Source: Nitzschia sp. DOCU1 (taxonomy: Eukaryota > Bacillariophyta > Bacillariophyceae > Bacillariales > Bacillariaceae). Taken from it: a stretch of 64,000 bases of DNA. This document shows, in pieces, positions 38,178 to 47,752 of the stretch; position 1 is the first letter of the stretch; every line of letters begins with the position of its first letter. The translations under genes were made by a program, and so were the position numbers. Where the stretch lies: positions 558,001 through 622,000 of the forward strand of contig OX595989.1 of NCBI GenBank assembly GCA_951394045.1. The letters run 5' to 3'. Below the pieces are notes generated by a model. It did no database searches, was not told where the DNA came from, and worked only from the letters and a program-made list of their open reading frames with translations.

Positions 38178-39503
38178 ATGGATGGTCAGATTGCCATTTC
38201 TGACGCCTTGTTAGCCATCCCCCCACAACTTTCCAACAGTTCCAACATGTCACCTTCCAATCTACCCAATCCAGCTCCAGACCTCCCGGCACTATGGCAG
38301 GATACTTCATTTCACTTCTCACTAGATGCCCGCTGCATGGAACGGTTCATTAACAGATACCTAGGAAAAAAGGTGATTGATGGGCTAGTTGCCGCCGCCG
38401 AAAGATTAAGAATCGAGATCCCTGCTTCCAATATCCTCTGGCTCACCAACCACGCTGGCAGGTACCAGCAATATGCTGATCCAGATGACCGAAAAACACA
38501 GGAACAACTTCAACAAGCATGTTTTGCAGGGTTGTCGACAGAGGAACGGGATACACAGTTCATGTCCAAATACCACAAGGAGGTGGCTCCATCCCCTCGC
38601 TTTCGAGGTTCCAGCCTCAAGCCCACAACCACCAATTCCTATGAGGATAAGCTAGGCAAGCTTTGGATGTTCCTAGCAATGTTGGGGGATTATGAGAGTA
38701 TGCTGATTCTTCTTGCAACCCCCCCCCATTGCGTTTATTCCATCCATAAATGCACACCACCTCAAGGCCTATTGCGACCATCGATTTCTGCTAAAGAAGT
38801 CCCCACTGTTCCGCCCCAATACAAGCGATCAACCACTTTGTGATGTACATGATGTACCAATTCTTGCAGAAGGTGGAACCTTTAACCACCACAGGTTCCA
38901 AAGTTTATTTGCGGCTGTCACCTTCCTATGCACCAAGCACAAGAATGGGGGGAACTACACCCCCCGCTGCGATAACTGCTTCAACAATTTTCTCAACCTC
39001 CAATTGACTCCCTGCCAATACCACCCAAGCCAGTTCTTCTGTAACACAGGCAATCCAATTACCTCTGATGTAGCTAAAATGCTAAGAAAGTGGCTTATGG
39101 CCGAGAACAACCGGCAAAACTACTGTGTCCGAAAACATGATGTACTTCTTCCCTCCGATCTTGTGGACATTCACCACTATGTTACCCAGGCAGACTTCAA
39201 CATCACCCAGTTCCAATTTTATGTCATGCTACTCAATGCCATTGATGGGGCCCTCCGATTTGATGGTTTGCACGATGTATCTTTTCAGGATTTCGAGAAA
39301 GACGAACATCGGCAGCTTTGGCAAGTCAACAGCCACTGTGGAATTAAGTACCTGGTTCAAGGCGTAAAGGAGAAAAACGACAACCAGGTTCATCTCTACA
39401 AAATTTCCTTTAAAGATGACTTTCCGGAGCAATGCTATCTCCGCCACCTCCTCATTTTCATTCACTGTGCAAGTCATGACTCAGGTCACGTTTTCCGACG
39501 TCA
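38178..39503 (+). pseudogene. Truncated, frameshifted Crypton-like tyrosine recombinase
   Basis: Two overlapping frames (38178-38843 and about 38713-39500) make one protein if one C is removed from the C9 run at 38719-38727. The first part resembles the core-binding region of diatom Crypton-like recombinases (YEDKLGKLWMFLAMLGDYESMLILL), followed by a Cys/His-rich insert (CDNC...CQYH...GNPITS). The second part begins the tyrosine-recombinase catalytic fold, including ALRFDGL, which fits the position of the first catalytic Arg, and CYLRHLLIFIHC. The frame then enters the 111-bp repeats at about 39500, so the HxxR and Tyr motifs are missing. Intact enzymes of this class insert circular DNA by site-specific recombination. 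This copy cannot be active. The identification rests on remembered family patterns. Confidence 0.65.
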
Positions 39504-39805
39504 CGTAGCTGGCCCTTGTGTGTCCAGTAAAGAGGTTTCGTAAGAAGGGCCAGGTACCAATTGATACATCTAAATTGGTAGTTGGCCCTTGTGTGTGTCA
39601 AGTAAAGAGGTTTCGATCGCCAAGGTTTGGTGATGGATGCCTTTGGGAAATAAACAAGGGCCAGGTACCAATTGATACATCTAAATTGGTAGTTGGCCCT
39701 TGTGTGTCTAGTAAAGAGGTTTCGATCGCCAAGGTTTAGTGATGGATCGCCTTTTGGAAATGAACACATGGTACTAATTCTACATACGTAGACCAATAGT
39801 AGACG
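39504..39805. repeat. Tandem 111-bp repeats, each with a long hairpin
   Basis: Two full hairpin units occur at 39547-39588 and 39658-39699. Each has arms of 16 bases (GGGCCAGGTACCAATT and a near-complement with two mismatches) around a 10-base loop. The unit spacing is 111 bp, and the shared spacer includes AGTAAAGAGGTTTCGATCGC. A partial unit begins at about 39504 inside the recombinase frame, and a degenerate hairpin lies near 39768-39800. The array replaces the 3' end of the recombinase. Confidence 0.8.
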
Positions 39806-40008
39806 TCGTACGTCAGCGTCCGTCACGCTCAAAAACATCACGAGAGCCCCCAAACTTCGTCACGCTCGAGCTCATCACACTCGATGATGCCGGCGCACGC
39901 CCGCCATCATCCTTTTTTGCTCGCGCACTGAAAAACTGACTCCACCGCCACCATGACGGATGTGTACCTTGGAACGAAAAGCAGGCGATGACGCCACAGT
40001 CATAGTTT

Positions 40009-40903
40009 ATGACCATGTTTTATCACGGAGCTTGGCACCCGTTTCACTTCCTGACCTTTCTTTTTCTGAAAGGCACAGCTGGACTTGAATTGACGACGCG
40101 CGCCAAGAATCCGCTAGGAACTGCCGATGCGTTGCAAGACTTTTTGGCGCGGCCCATCCATTGGCCTCAAATCGTGGCGAGTTCGGACCAAGTTGTTTCC
40201 CAAACTATCAATGTAATGGATGTCTTACAACCTGGGCAAACAGTCGACGAAAAGTTTGGCCTGGGGTTGCTCAGCGTACAATGGAATTGCACAGCGTCCA
40301 AACCAGGTCGTTTTGCGGTGGAATCTGCCACTGGAGTGCCTGGGATTGCCAAGGACTGCAGCATGTACATTTGACATTAGCAATGATTTTGTGGACTTGA
40401 CCATGGGTTATGTTCCAGAGTCGCCACTGGCCTACCTAGCCACGCCAATTTTAGTGGTGGACAATTGGCTGGCGCTCAACGTTCTGCTCCCGGCAGCGAT
40501 CGATCCTACTCCTTTGGACTCGTTTCGAAAACTCATGGGCACATTGTATGGAATCGCGGGCCTGGCTCATGCTGCCGATTTGACGATAGGAGGCTCGTTG
40601 TTGTTTAATTCCTTTGGTTTGCCGTCATTTGAAAAGCTACCCTTGGCTGGGCAAGCGCTTGCCATTCTGTGGTGTGCGGTGGGGCCATTGGCCTACTTTT
40701 CAAGTCGCGCAACAACAGAAAGGGAGAAACTTGCGGACATTGGATTACTGATGTATGGCCTTGTAGAAGTTATTGGAGCAGTGGTTTCGGGAAACCAAGA
40801 AGCTTCAATCAATGCAGTCGGTGTTCAGCTAGTCGTCATGCTGGCCTGGCTCTACTCCAGGCAAAAGCAAATATCTCGACAAAACGAAATTGTAGAGTCA
40901 TAG
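40009..40903 (+). pseudogene. SRPBCC-like domain plus four-helix membrane protein, frameshifted
   Basis: Two frames together make one protein. The first (40009 to about 40363) reads as an SRPBCC/START-like N-terminal domain (DFLARPIHWPQIVASS, GLGLLSVQWNCTASKPG, VESATGVPGIAKDCSM). The second (from about 40365 to 40903) continues it (TFDISNDFVDLTMGYVPESPLAYL) and then has about four hydrophobic helices. One extra base near 40364 explains the shift; the two frames overlap for over 100 bases. Either this is a recently broken gene or there is a sequencing error. No intron fits, as the only GT...AG pair at the junction is 16 nt. The ligand or function is unknown. The N-terminus seems shortened, since no targeting signal is evident. 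Confidence 0.6.
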
Positions 40904-41080
40904 CAAATATCATTATTCAGGAATCAACCAGATCGAGCGAAAGTTTTAAAATTGGAGGTCGGTGATGACCTTTGCTTCTGGCTCATTGATTGATGAAGTT
41001 GCAGCGCAACCATTGTTGAACAGTCGTAACCACTACTCAGTATCCGACAGTAAGAATACAAAGACTACGAGGAGCAGCTT

Positions 41081-42313
41081 CTACAAGTATCGCTTCATGA
41101 CACTGACGGCGTAATCGTAGGAGCCATCAGCAGATCCCCCTCTCGATAAAGACGGGGTGTTCCCGATATGCGAAACATCGTAAACCCGGAGTTCAATAAG
41201 CTTCCCTTGCTCTTTCAAACGTTTTGCATAACTTTGAAACGAAAACGGGAAAAGATCACAGAGGTAAGGGAGGACGAATTTTTGGGTTGCACAGTCCTGT
41301 AACTACGCGTCAAACAAGAAAGGTTTATCGTTCACTCACAGTTCTCCTTCGTCATGTAGAGGATCCCGCTTGTGAATTTCGATATAGGCCGGTGGGAGCC
41401 GTTCGACGACCTCTTCTGGTGGATCCATCAACAAAGATACCCCCCAGTCTTCTGCTAGCGTTCCATCGTCACCGGGTAAGAAAACCGCCCACGCGTACAC
41501 GTTGTGAGGCCCCGACCAAACGTCATTCCAGTTGTGCAGCATGCTTTGGGTTCCACCATGTGGTTTAGCCATAGGAGCAAACGAAAATTGACATTTCAAA
41601 CTACGACCGTTCGCGGTTAGTCGTCGGGCTAATTGAGCTGACATATATCCACCTCCACTGGTCCCCCATGTGGCGATTCTCTCAGAGTCAATCCCAGCAC
41701 CCAACAACAACTCCACAGATGCCTGTTTCTCCAGAATACCAACAGAAGCATCCATAACATCATTGACGGGGGTCGGATATGGATAGAGAGGAGGCTTCCG
41801 ATAGCCAATCGAGCATACGACGGCATTCGCTTCTTGAGCTAACCAGCGGCTTAATGGTAGTTCGGCTTCGATACTGCCCAAGATCAACCCCCCTGCAAAC
41901 GTATACAGAATAAGCGGTAATTTTGTCCCTGGTGTAGCATTGTAAGGACAAGCACAGACCACTGGAATTTGATGAGTCGGATCTTGTACGGATGGAATCG
42001 TAAAGTTTGCCATTCGCGTCGGAGTCTTGCCGAAAGATGCTTCGTAGTAGGCGGGACCATTGCTGGTGACGGCAGCTTTGCCTGTCGCTTGTTTGACCAT
42101 TTTCGCCGACTCCTTGTCCCAATAATCTGCCTGGACTTGAACGGACTTGTCCATGATGGGTTGAGGTTTAGGAAATATAAGAGGAAAAATCAAGAGGAAG
42201 ATGTTGTAGGCAGCGCTTTCGTTCGGGTCCCAACTGCGTGCCACAATTCCACCGACGATGCTCACAGCAACCGCCAGGATGATGCCGACCTTTGAAATGA
42301 TTCCAAAGCCCAT
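41081..42313 (-). CDS. HSL-type alpha/beta hydrolase (esterase/lipase), copy 1
   Basis: Exons 41340-42313 and 41081-41231 flank a 108-nt intron (GTGAGT to CAAAG) and join to give 374 residues. An N-terminal hydrophobic segment (7-25) anchors the protein. The fold is the hormone-sensitive-lipase/arylacetamide-deacetylase type: AGGLILGS (140-147) at the oxyanion position, YR...YPTPVNDV (171-186) typical of the family, nucleophile elbow GTSGG (217-221, Ser219), catalytic Asp in DPLHDEGELYAKRL (Asp317), and His346 in DVSHIG, encoded by exon 2. It would cleave esters at a membrane; the substrate is unknown. The paralogue at 44735 has the more usual GYSAG elbow and the same intron position. ATG at 42313 matches the aligned start of copy 2. 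Confidence 0.83.
41232..41339 (-). other. Intron in HSL-type hydrolase copy 1
   Basis: 108 nt, GTGAGT donor and TTTCAAAG acceptor on the minus strand. It falls in the same codon as the intron of copy 2 and separates the catalytic Asp and His exons. Confidence 0.82.
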
Positions 42314-44734
42314 TTGTCAGTTATATGAGGGAATAGTAAAGTAACCAAGTTGTTCAATGGATTAGGCCTGACGAACTTTAACTCGTCCTTCCACTCATCA
42401 AAAGGCGCGCAACAGCATGCCAAATGACTTAGACGCTCGCGACGCCAAAGGAGAAAAGGTATGCGACTTATCTCTATCTTGGATATGTTCATCTCTCGTA
42501 GCAGAGAGTAGAAAAAGGTCCATGAGTCACGCCGGCGCGCCCGAAGGAAGCACGAGTCTATGGGACTCACATCCCGTAGAAACATGTCAAAATCGTGACT
42601 GCCCTTGGTTCACGAATAGTGTTAATCAAAGTAGTCCATCTTGGCATCACATTTTCGGGCGCGAACTTGTTCTTGCATGATAACAACACGAAAATGAATT
42701 CGTTGCATTGACCATGGCAATGGTTGGATCACCATATCTTCATCAATAGGCTGTATGAATTGAATCGCTTTTAGACATAGCTCCAAAACATATCAATGGA
42801 CCATCCTGCAAAAGGAATTCAATTCATAGGCCCTCTAAGCACCCAAAACGGTGTAGTAGCGGATGCCATGCCACATTTGAAATCGCTCGCCACCAATGCA
42901 ACATTCCGAGACAAGTGGATGCCGCCAGAAGCATGGGCAAAGGCGCTAGATGTGAACTTTGGTGTGTTCTGACAAGAACGTTTGCTAGTCTTTGAATTGA
43001 ATTGTTGAAGATGGAGGTGGTGTATTCCGTGACCACGACAATGGCTTTGTATACATTGTGCGTGCACAACATCACATTTTGAAACCTGGCAAGACAACGA
43101 ATCAAAAAATGTATTTCTGTTCTATGTTCTTGTTCTTTCTATCAGGATAGTAAAGAACTGTACTATCAGCAGCAACAATGATGATTACTATTAGCTAGTA
43201 GTATCAGCTATGTATTGTCCCATTCCATTATATTTGTTGTGGCGACACCCTCCTACCACTTGTTGATGTAGGCCGCAAATCGTCCCATCGACATCCGAAT
43301 TGTGCTGGGAGCGAGCCTGGCTTTTGGTAGATTGCGCCGTTACCACTTCCGCTGCTTTAATAGTAGTATCTAAGGATAAAGGCGCTCCATGCGTTTCAAT
43401 CGTTGCCAAGCCCATTCGTCATGATGGACTAGCAACTTATGCAAGGCATCGACAATAATGACTGCATCGCCAATCGTAGTGATTCATCTTTCAATAGTTT
43501 CAATACCATGGCAAGTCGGTTGTCATTTGAATGGATTGAAAGTAGAGATTAAAAGGAACCAGGCACGGGCGTTGTCATTTGCATTTGTTGGATGATCGTT
43601 GGCAGGCATCTGGTCGCTGCTGCTCCTGCTTCATGGGCATAGTATCTTCTAGTATCGATTGACAACGCCATGCCAAGTCTCGTAAGGATCCATGTTCCAA
43701 AAACTACTAGCCAAGTATCGTCCAGTTTTACCACCCGAAGTAGTAGCCGTTTGAAGAGCACATTGCAAAGGTAGCTGCACCTTGCCACTCCCTCACTGCG
43801 GACCAGACGTGACCTCGTGCAATGCCACTTTAATTCCTTTCGGCTTTCGGACGGAAAGGCCATCCATTCATCGATGCAAGGACAACCCGTCGTTGAATCG
43901 CCCCTGGAAGTTGAGAGCGCCATTCCGAAATTGTGACTCCGGCAATGCTGTTTGCATTTGCATTCCTTTCTTCATATTGTTGTTTGCGTCGTTTGCGTCG
44001 TTTGCCTGCACAAGTAGTTTGTAGACGTCCTAAACCGACCTATTGAGATTGTAATTGCTGAATTCTGGATTGCTGCTCCAAATTGGACGCAAAGAGAGCA
44101 ACACCGGCGGTGTCGACTGGAACTGCAGCTTCTTTCAAGCGCTTTGAAGCGTAGGATGAAGAGGAACTGCATTGAAGGTTGGCATGATAGCAGCAAATGG
44201 AAGGACAAGATGACAACCGATTGTGAATCAAAGTGCATCTCGATGCCATGATGCATTGTCGCTTTGTCGCTTTGTCGTTTTGTCGTTTTCGCCACATACG
44301 TCAGTCTTTTCGTTGTTCGGATGGGTCTAACTGGCATTCGAATGTGTCGATCATTGCCATGGCGTACGCGCGCGCGTGCACGCCCGAATCGAGATGTTTT
44401 GGTAGGATGTGAGTCGTCCCATAGAGTCTCACAAAGTGGTTTGGTCGAAGAAGTCGCCTTGTACGAAAATACGCACTGGTTGCCGTCGATGCAAACTAGA
44501 GTAGCTGGCAGACCACCACTAAGTACCTTTATGATACAAGGCGTTTTGACAGTTACTCTAGAGAGCAGTCTGCTGGCAGGTCTTCCCTCGACCTTAAAAT
44601 ATTCCTTCCTGAGAGATGGATACAGCAGTACTACTAACTTCTCGAACCATCGCTGCCTCGCGGATGCTACAACTCATCACGTGCAAACACCATTGTTGGA
44701 TCAACATGATGCTGTGAGGATCTGAAAAGAAGGA
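42314..44734. other. 2.4-kb region without a supported gene
   Basis: The space between the two hydrolase paralogues has many short overlapping ORFs on both strands, none with a recognisable domain. A short run of four TGTCGCTT/TGTCGTTT units lies at about 44257-44290. The part just left of 44735 is the 3' flank of copy 2; the part right of 42313 is the promoter of copy 1. No transposon ends are seen. Confidence 0.45.
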
Positions 44735-45953
44735 TTACAAATGCTGCTTCAAGACTGAAACCGCGTGGCTCCAAGAATCCTCGGCCGATCCCCCCGTTGC
44801 TACATTGGGAAGTCCACCAATATGGGACACATCGTATTCGCGCAATTCGATCAATTTTCCTTGTTCTTTCAATCGGTTGGCGTACCTAAAGTAGAAATAA
44901 AGGTTGACAATAGTATGAGTTCTAAAAGCGTGGCAACATAATCCTTTCAGGATGGACGAGTTGTAAGAAAACTTACATTTCGCCTTCATCGCGAAGGGTA
45001 TCGCGGGTGTTGATCATGATAAAGGTAGGTGGTAAATTTGCGACGACTTGGTCCGGTGGATCAATGACCAACGACACTCTCCAGTCTGCTGCCAGCGTAC
45101 CATCGTCGCCAGGCAGAAAAACGGTCCATGAATACATATTGCTATCCGCGTTCCACATACCGTCGTCCCAATACTTCAACATACTCTGCGTGCCTCCATG
45201 TGGCTTGGTCATGGGGACCAAAGACACTTGGCAATTCAATTTATATCCTAGCTCGGTGAGGCGCCTTGCCGCGTGCCCTGACATGTAGCCACCTGCACTA
45301 TATCCCCAAGTTGCAATTCTCCCGTAGTCGATACCAACTCCCAGTGACGCTTCAACTGACGTTTTCTGTTCCAGGATTGCGACGGAGGCGTCAATGACAT
45401 CGTTGATTGGCTTAGGGTATGGATTCAATACAGCCAATCGATAGCCGATGGAACATACGACCGCGTTGGCGTCTGCTGCGAGCCAACGGGATAGCGGGAG
45501 TTCTCTCTCAATGCTGCCCGTAATAAGACCGCCTCCGAAAAAGTAAAACACCAGAGGCAACTTGGACTCGGCTGTGGAATCGTATGGACACGCACATACC
45601 ACTGGAATGGCATGATCTGGATCATGCGTAGATGGGATCGTAAAATTCGCAAGGCGGGTGGCAGTTTCGCCGAACGACGCCCGGTGACAATCCTCGCCGA
45701 AGGTCTTGATGGTGGCTTCGGATCCAGCAGTTTTAATAACGAACTCGTCCGCCGCGGCGAGATAAGCTGCCTGGGCTTCCAGCGACAACTCCTTTCGAAA
45801 GGCGCGGGGATGCGGCATAACAAACGGCATAACGAGATGAACGATATTGTAGGTCGCTGTCTCCTTAAAGTCCCATTTTCGCAGGGCAATCGCAACGGCA
45901 ATGCTCAAGGCAACAGCGAAGACGCTGCCAATCTTTGCGACAAAACCGACCAT
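44735..45953 (-). CDS. HSL-type alpha/beta hydrolase (esterase/lipase), copy 2
   Basis: Exons 44977-45953 and 44735-44885 flank a 91-nt intron (GTAAGT to TTTAG) and join to give 375 residues. Exon 2 has the same length (151 nt) and the intron the same position as in copy 1, so the two are paralogues. Motifs: membrane anchor at the N-terminus, oxyanion FGGGLITGS, family pattern YR...NPYPKPINDV, nucleophile elbow GYSAG, Asp in DTLRDEGEMYANRL, and His in DVSHIGG. The elbow and oxyanion motifs are closer to the family consensus than in copy 1. The frame is open upstream to 46103, but the ATG at 45953 aligns with copy 1. The promoter side has three TGATATGATTGGT repeats and is divergent to the gene at 46533. 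Confidence 0.85.
44886..44976 (-). other. Intron in HSL-type hydrolase copy 2
   Basis: 91 nt, GTAAGT donor and CTACTTTAG acceptor on the minus strand. It splits the codon after the DEGE motif, as in copy 1. Confidence 0.85.
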
Positions 45954-46532
45954 GATCGATGTATTAATATACCCTTCTTCTGTTTGACTGCTTTCGAAAC
46001 GATAATAGATCGAACGCATATGTTGAGATGTGCATGAGAACCCAGCATCAAAAGGTTGTAACCGGCAGCTTGGTGTCATGGGGTCATCTTTTCCTCTCAT
46101 CACGATCTTCTCACACGGGCCATAGAATGAAGAATCAATCTTTCGCAGGCGGTGCCGGCCCTCTAGCTAGCCCTCGTTTACCATGATATGATTGGTTGAT
46201 ATCTTTATACTTGATATGATTGGTCAATCGTTTAGATCTGCGTGATATGATTGGTCAAGGTTGTGCTTTGCACTGGCACGCCGCCGTTTACGGAAAGATA
46301 TAAGCAGGAAATCTTACCGAATCTTCATAAATAACGACATGATAGAGAATGCTAAATAAATTAGAACTGCGCGCCCGCAACACCATACTATTAAAGTAAC
46401 TTATGGGATGAAGAGTTTATCAAATAACTTATTTTAAAGCCAAGTTATTGGCTACGTATAACGCTTACATCTTTCCGTAAATTACGGTATGTACCTTTGC
46501 TTCACATCTCATAGATAGAAAGAGTGAGGCTC
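45954..46532. promoter_or_regulatory. Divergent promoter with three CCAAT-type iterons
   Basis: TGATATGATTGGT occurs three times in the same orientation at 46184-46196, 46212-46224 and 46243-46255, spaced 28 and 31 bp apart. ATTGG is the reverse of the CCAAT box bound by NF-Y. The repeats lie between the divergent starts at 45953 and 46533, so they may control either gene. No gene lies here. Confidence 0.6.
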
Positions 46533-47561
46533 ATGGTCATACACCCTATTGCATCCAAGATGAAACGATCCCTTGTTCACCACACACAATGGACGACCAC
46601 AATCATCCTTGTGTGCTGCTGTTGTCAGATAGGACCAAAGCCTCGTTTTGTTGCAGATGCGGCATTCAGCACTTTGGCCCTGGATCAAGTTCACCGACAA
46701 ATTGGAGCCGCCGGGGCGACTTGCCTGCAAGATCCTCAAGCCGACAGTTTGGCGTCGTTGTATCGGAGCGTACCAGGTAAAGGAGTATGGATTACACAAG
46801 GTCTTCTCATGGCGGAAGACGAGAAGCCTGTTATTGTGGGGAGAGAGTTACTGGCTAATTCGACTGCACCCGAGGAAATCATCGATCAAATTACCAACTC
46901 GAGTGTCGATACGACGATCGTGGATTTGGCCGACGGCGAACGCTTGATCAATGGATATCGCCTACGACAATATGCAATTGTGGATTTTGAAGGTCGTAGC
47001 GCGACCCACTATAGTCCCATAGAACTGGAGAGTCTCTACGAAAGACTGGGGTATCCACATACTCGGCCTTTTCTAATTCAAGGATCTCTAGACGACGGTG
47101 AATCTTCGCTGGTATATTCTGTCCAAGGAGATATTGTGGCGTCGTCGACGGTGACGACTATGGAAAGTGAATTTCGCAGGGGTGGTGGCTGTGACCTGGC
47201 GGAAAGGTTGTTTCTGGCAGTAACGGCAGTCAGCGACCAGGAAGGAGACCTGCGATGTGCCGATACGGCGGCTTCCATTGCCTTCCTTCGAGTAGAGGAC
47301 GAAGAAGGGAACGTTGTTGTCAGTATCAATGTCAGATATCCTTCAGATGTTTCGACTCAGCCCTTCGACCCCTTTGTTGGACTGCGATCCGAATATTTAG
47401 CGTTTCGCAAAGAAAATCATTGCGACGACAGCGTGGTGGCAACAACCCTTTCTCCGGCTTCAGCTCCGAGGGTGGCCTCGTCCTGTCAGAAGACCCGGGG
47501 AATTTCAACAGCTATGGCATTATTCGGCTTGCAAATACTTATTTTGTCGTTCGTACTCTAA
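46533..47561 (+). CDS. Secreted protein of unknown family, possibly GPI-anchored
   Basis: The product (342 residues from the ATG at 46533; 333 from the ATG at 46560) has an N-terminal hydrophobic segment with four Cys in a row (about 24-27) that acts as a signal peptide, and a C-terminal hydrophobic tail (AMALFGLQILILSFVL) right at the end after a small-residue region, the pattern of a GPI-anchor signal. Between them is an ordinary-looking globular domain with no motif I recognise; features include QGSLDDGESSLVYSVQGDIVASS and a few Cys (CDLAERLF, LRCADTA, HCDDS). No membrane helix occurs in the middle. It is divergent to the hydrolase gene across the iteron-bearing promoter. The frame's first codon upstream is GTG, so an ATG start is preferred. 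Confidence 0.68.
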   Translation: MVIHPIASKMKRSLVHHTQWTTTIILVCCCCQIGPKPRFVADAAFSTLALDQVHRQIGAAGATCLQDPQADSLASLYRSVPGKGVWITQGLLMAEDEKPVIVGRELLANSTAPEEIIDQITNSSVDTTIVDLADGERLINGYRLRQYAIVDFEGRSATHYSPIELESLYERLGYPHTRPFLIQGSLDDGESSLVYSVQGDIVASSTVTTMESEFRRGGGCDLAERLFLAVTAVSDQEGDLRCADTAASIAFLRVEDEEGNVVVSINVRYPSDVSTQPFDPFVGLRSEYLAFRKENHCDDSVVATTLSPASAPRVASSCQKTRGISTAMALFGLQILILSFVL

Positions 47562-47752
47562 GCTTGCGTTATCAGAGCTCACTAAGAGTTGAGAAACCAT
47601 AACATTCTCTATGTTCCTTATGTATATTATTCACTGCTACAAAACATGAAACGGATAAGCGCTCTTGAAACATATCTACGGAGGCAAAGGAAACATCCCA
47701 AACCCGTAGAGTGCCCCTCTTCTCGTCTCCGAGCGACAATTCCCGAGATCTC

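Noticed and set aside
40362..40377. Possible 16-nt GT...AG intron that would fix the SRPBCC frameshift
   Set aside because: Far shorter than other introns here (78-108 nt) and would remove conserved residues.
44264..44725. 153-codon plus-strand ORF
   Set aside because: No domain; starts in a short tandem repeat and composition is not protein-like.
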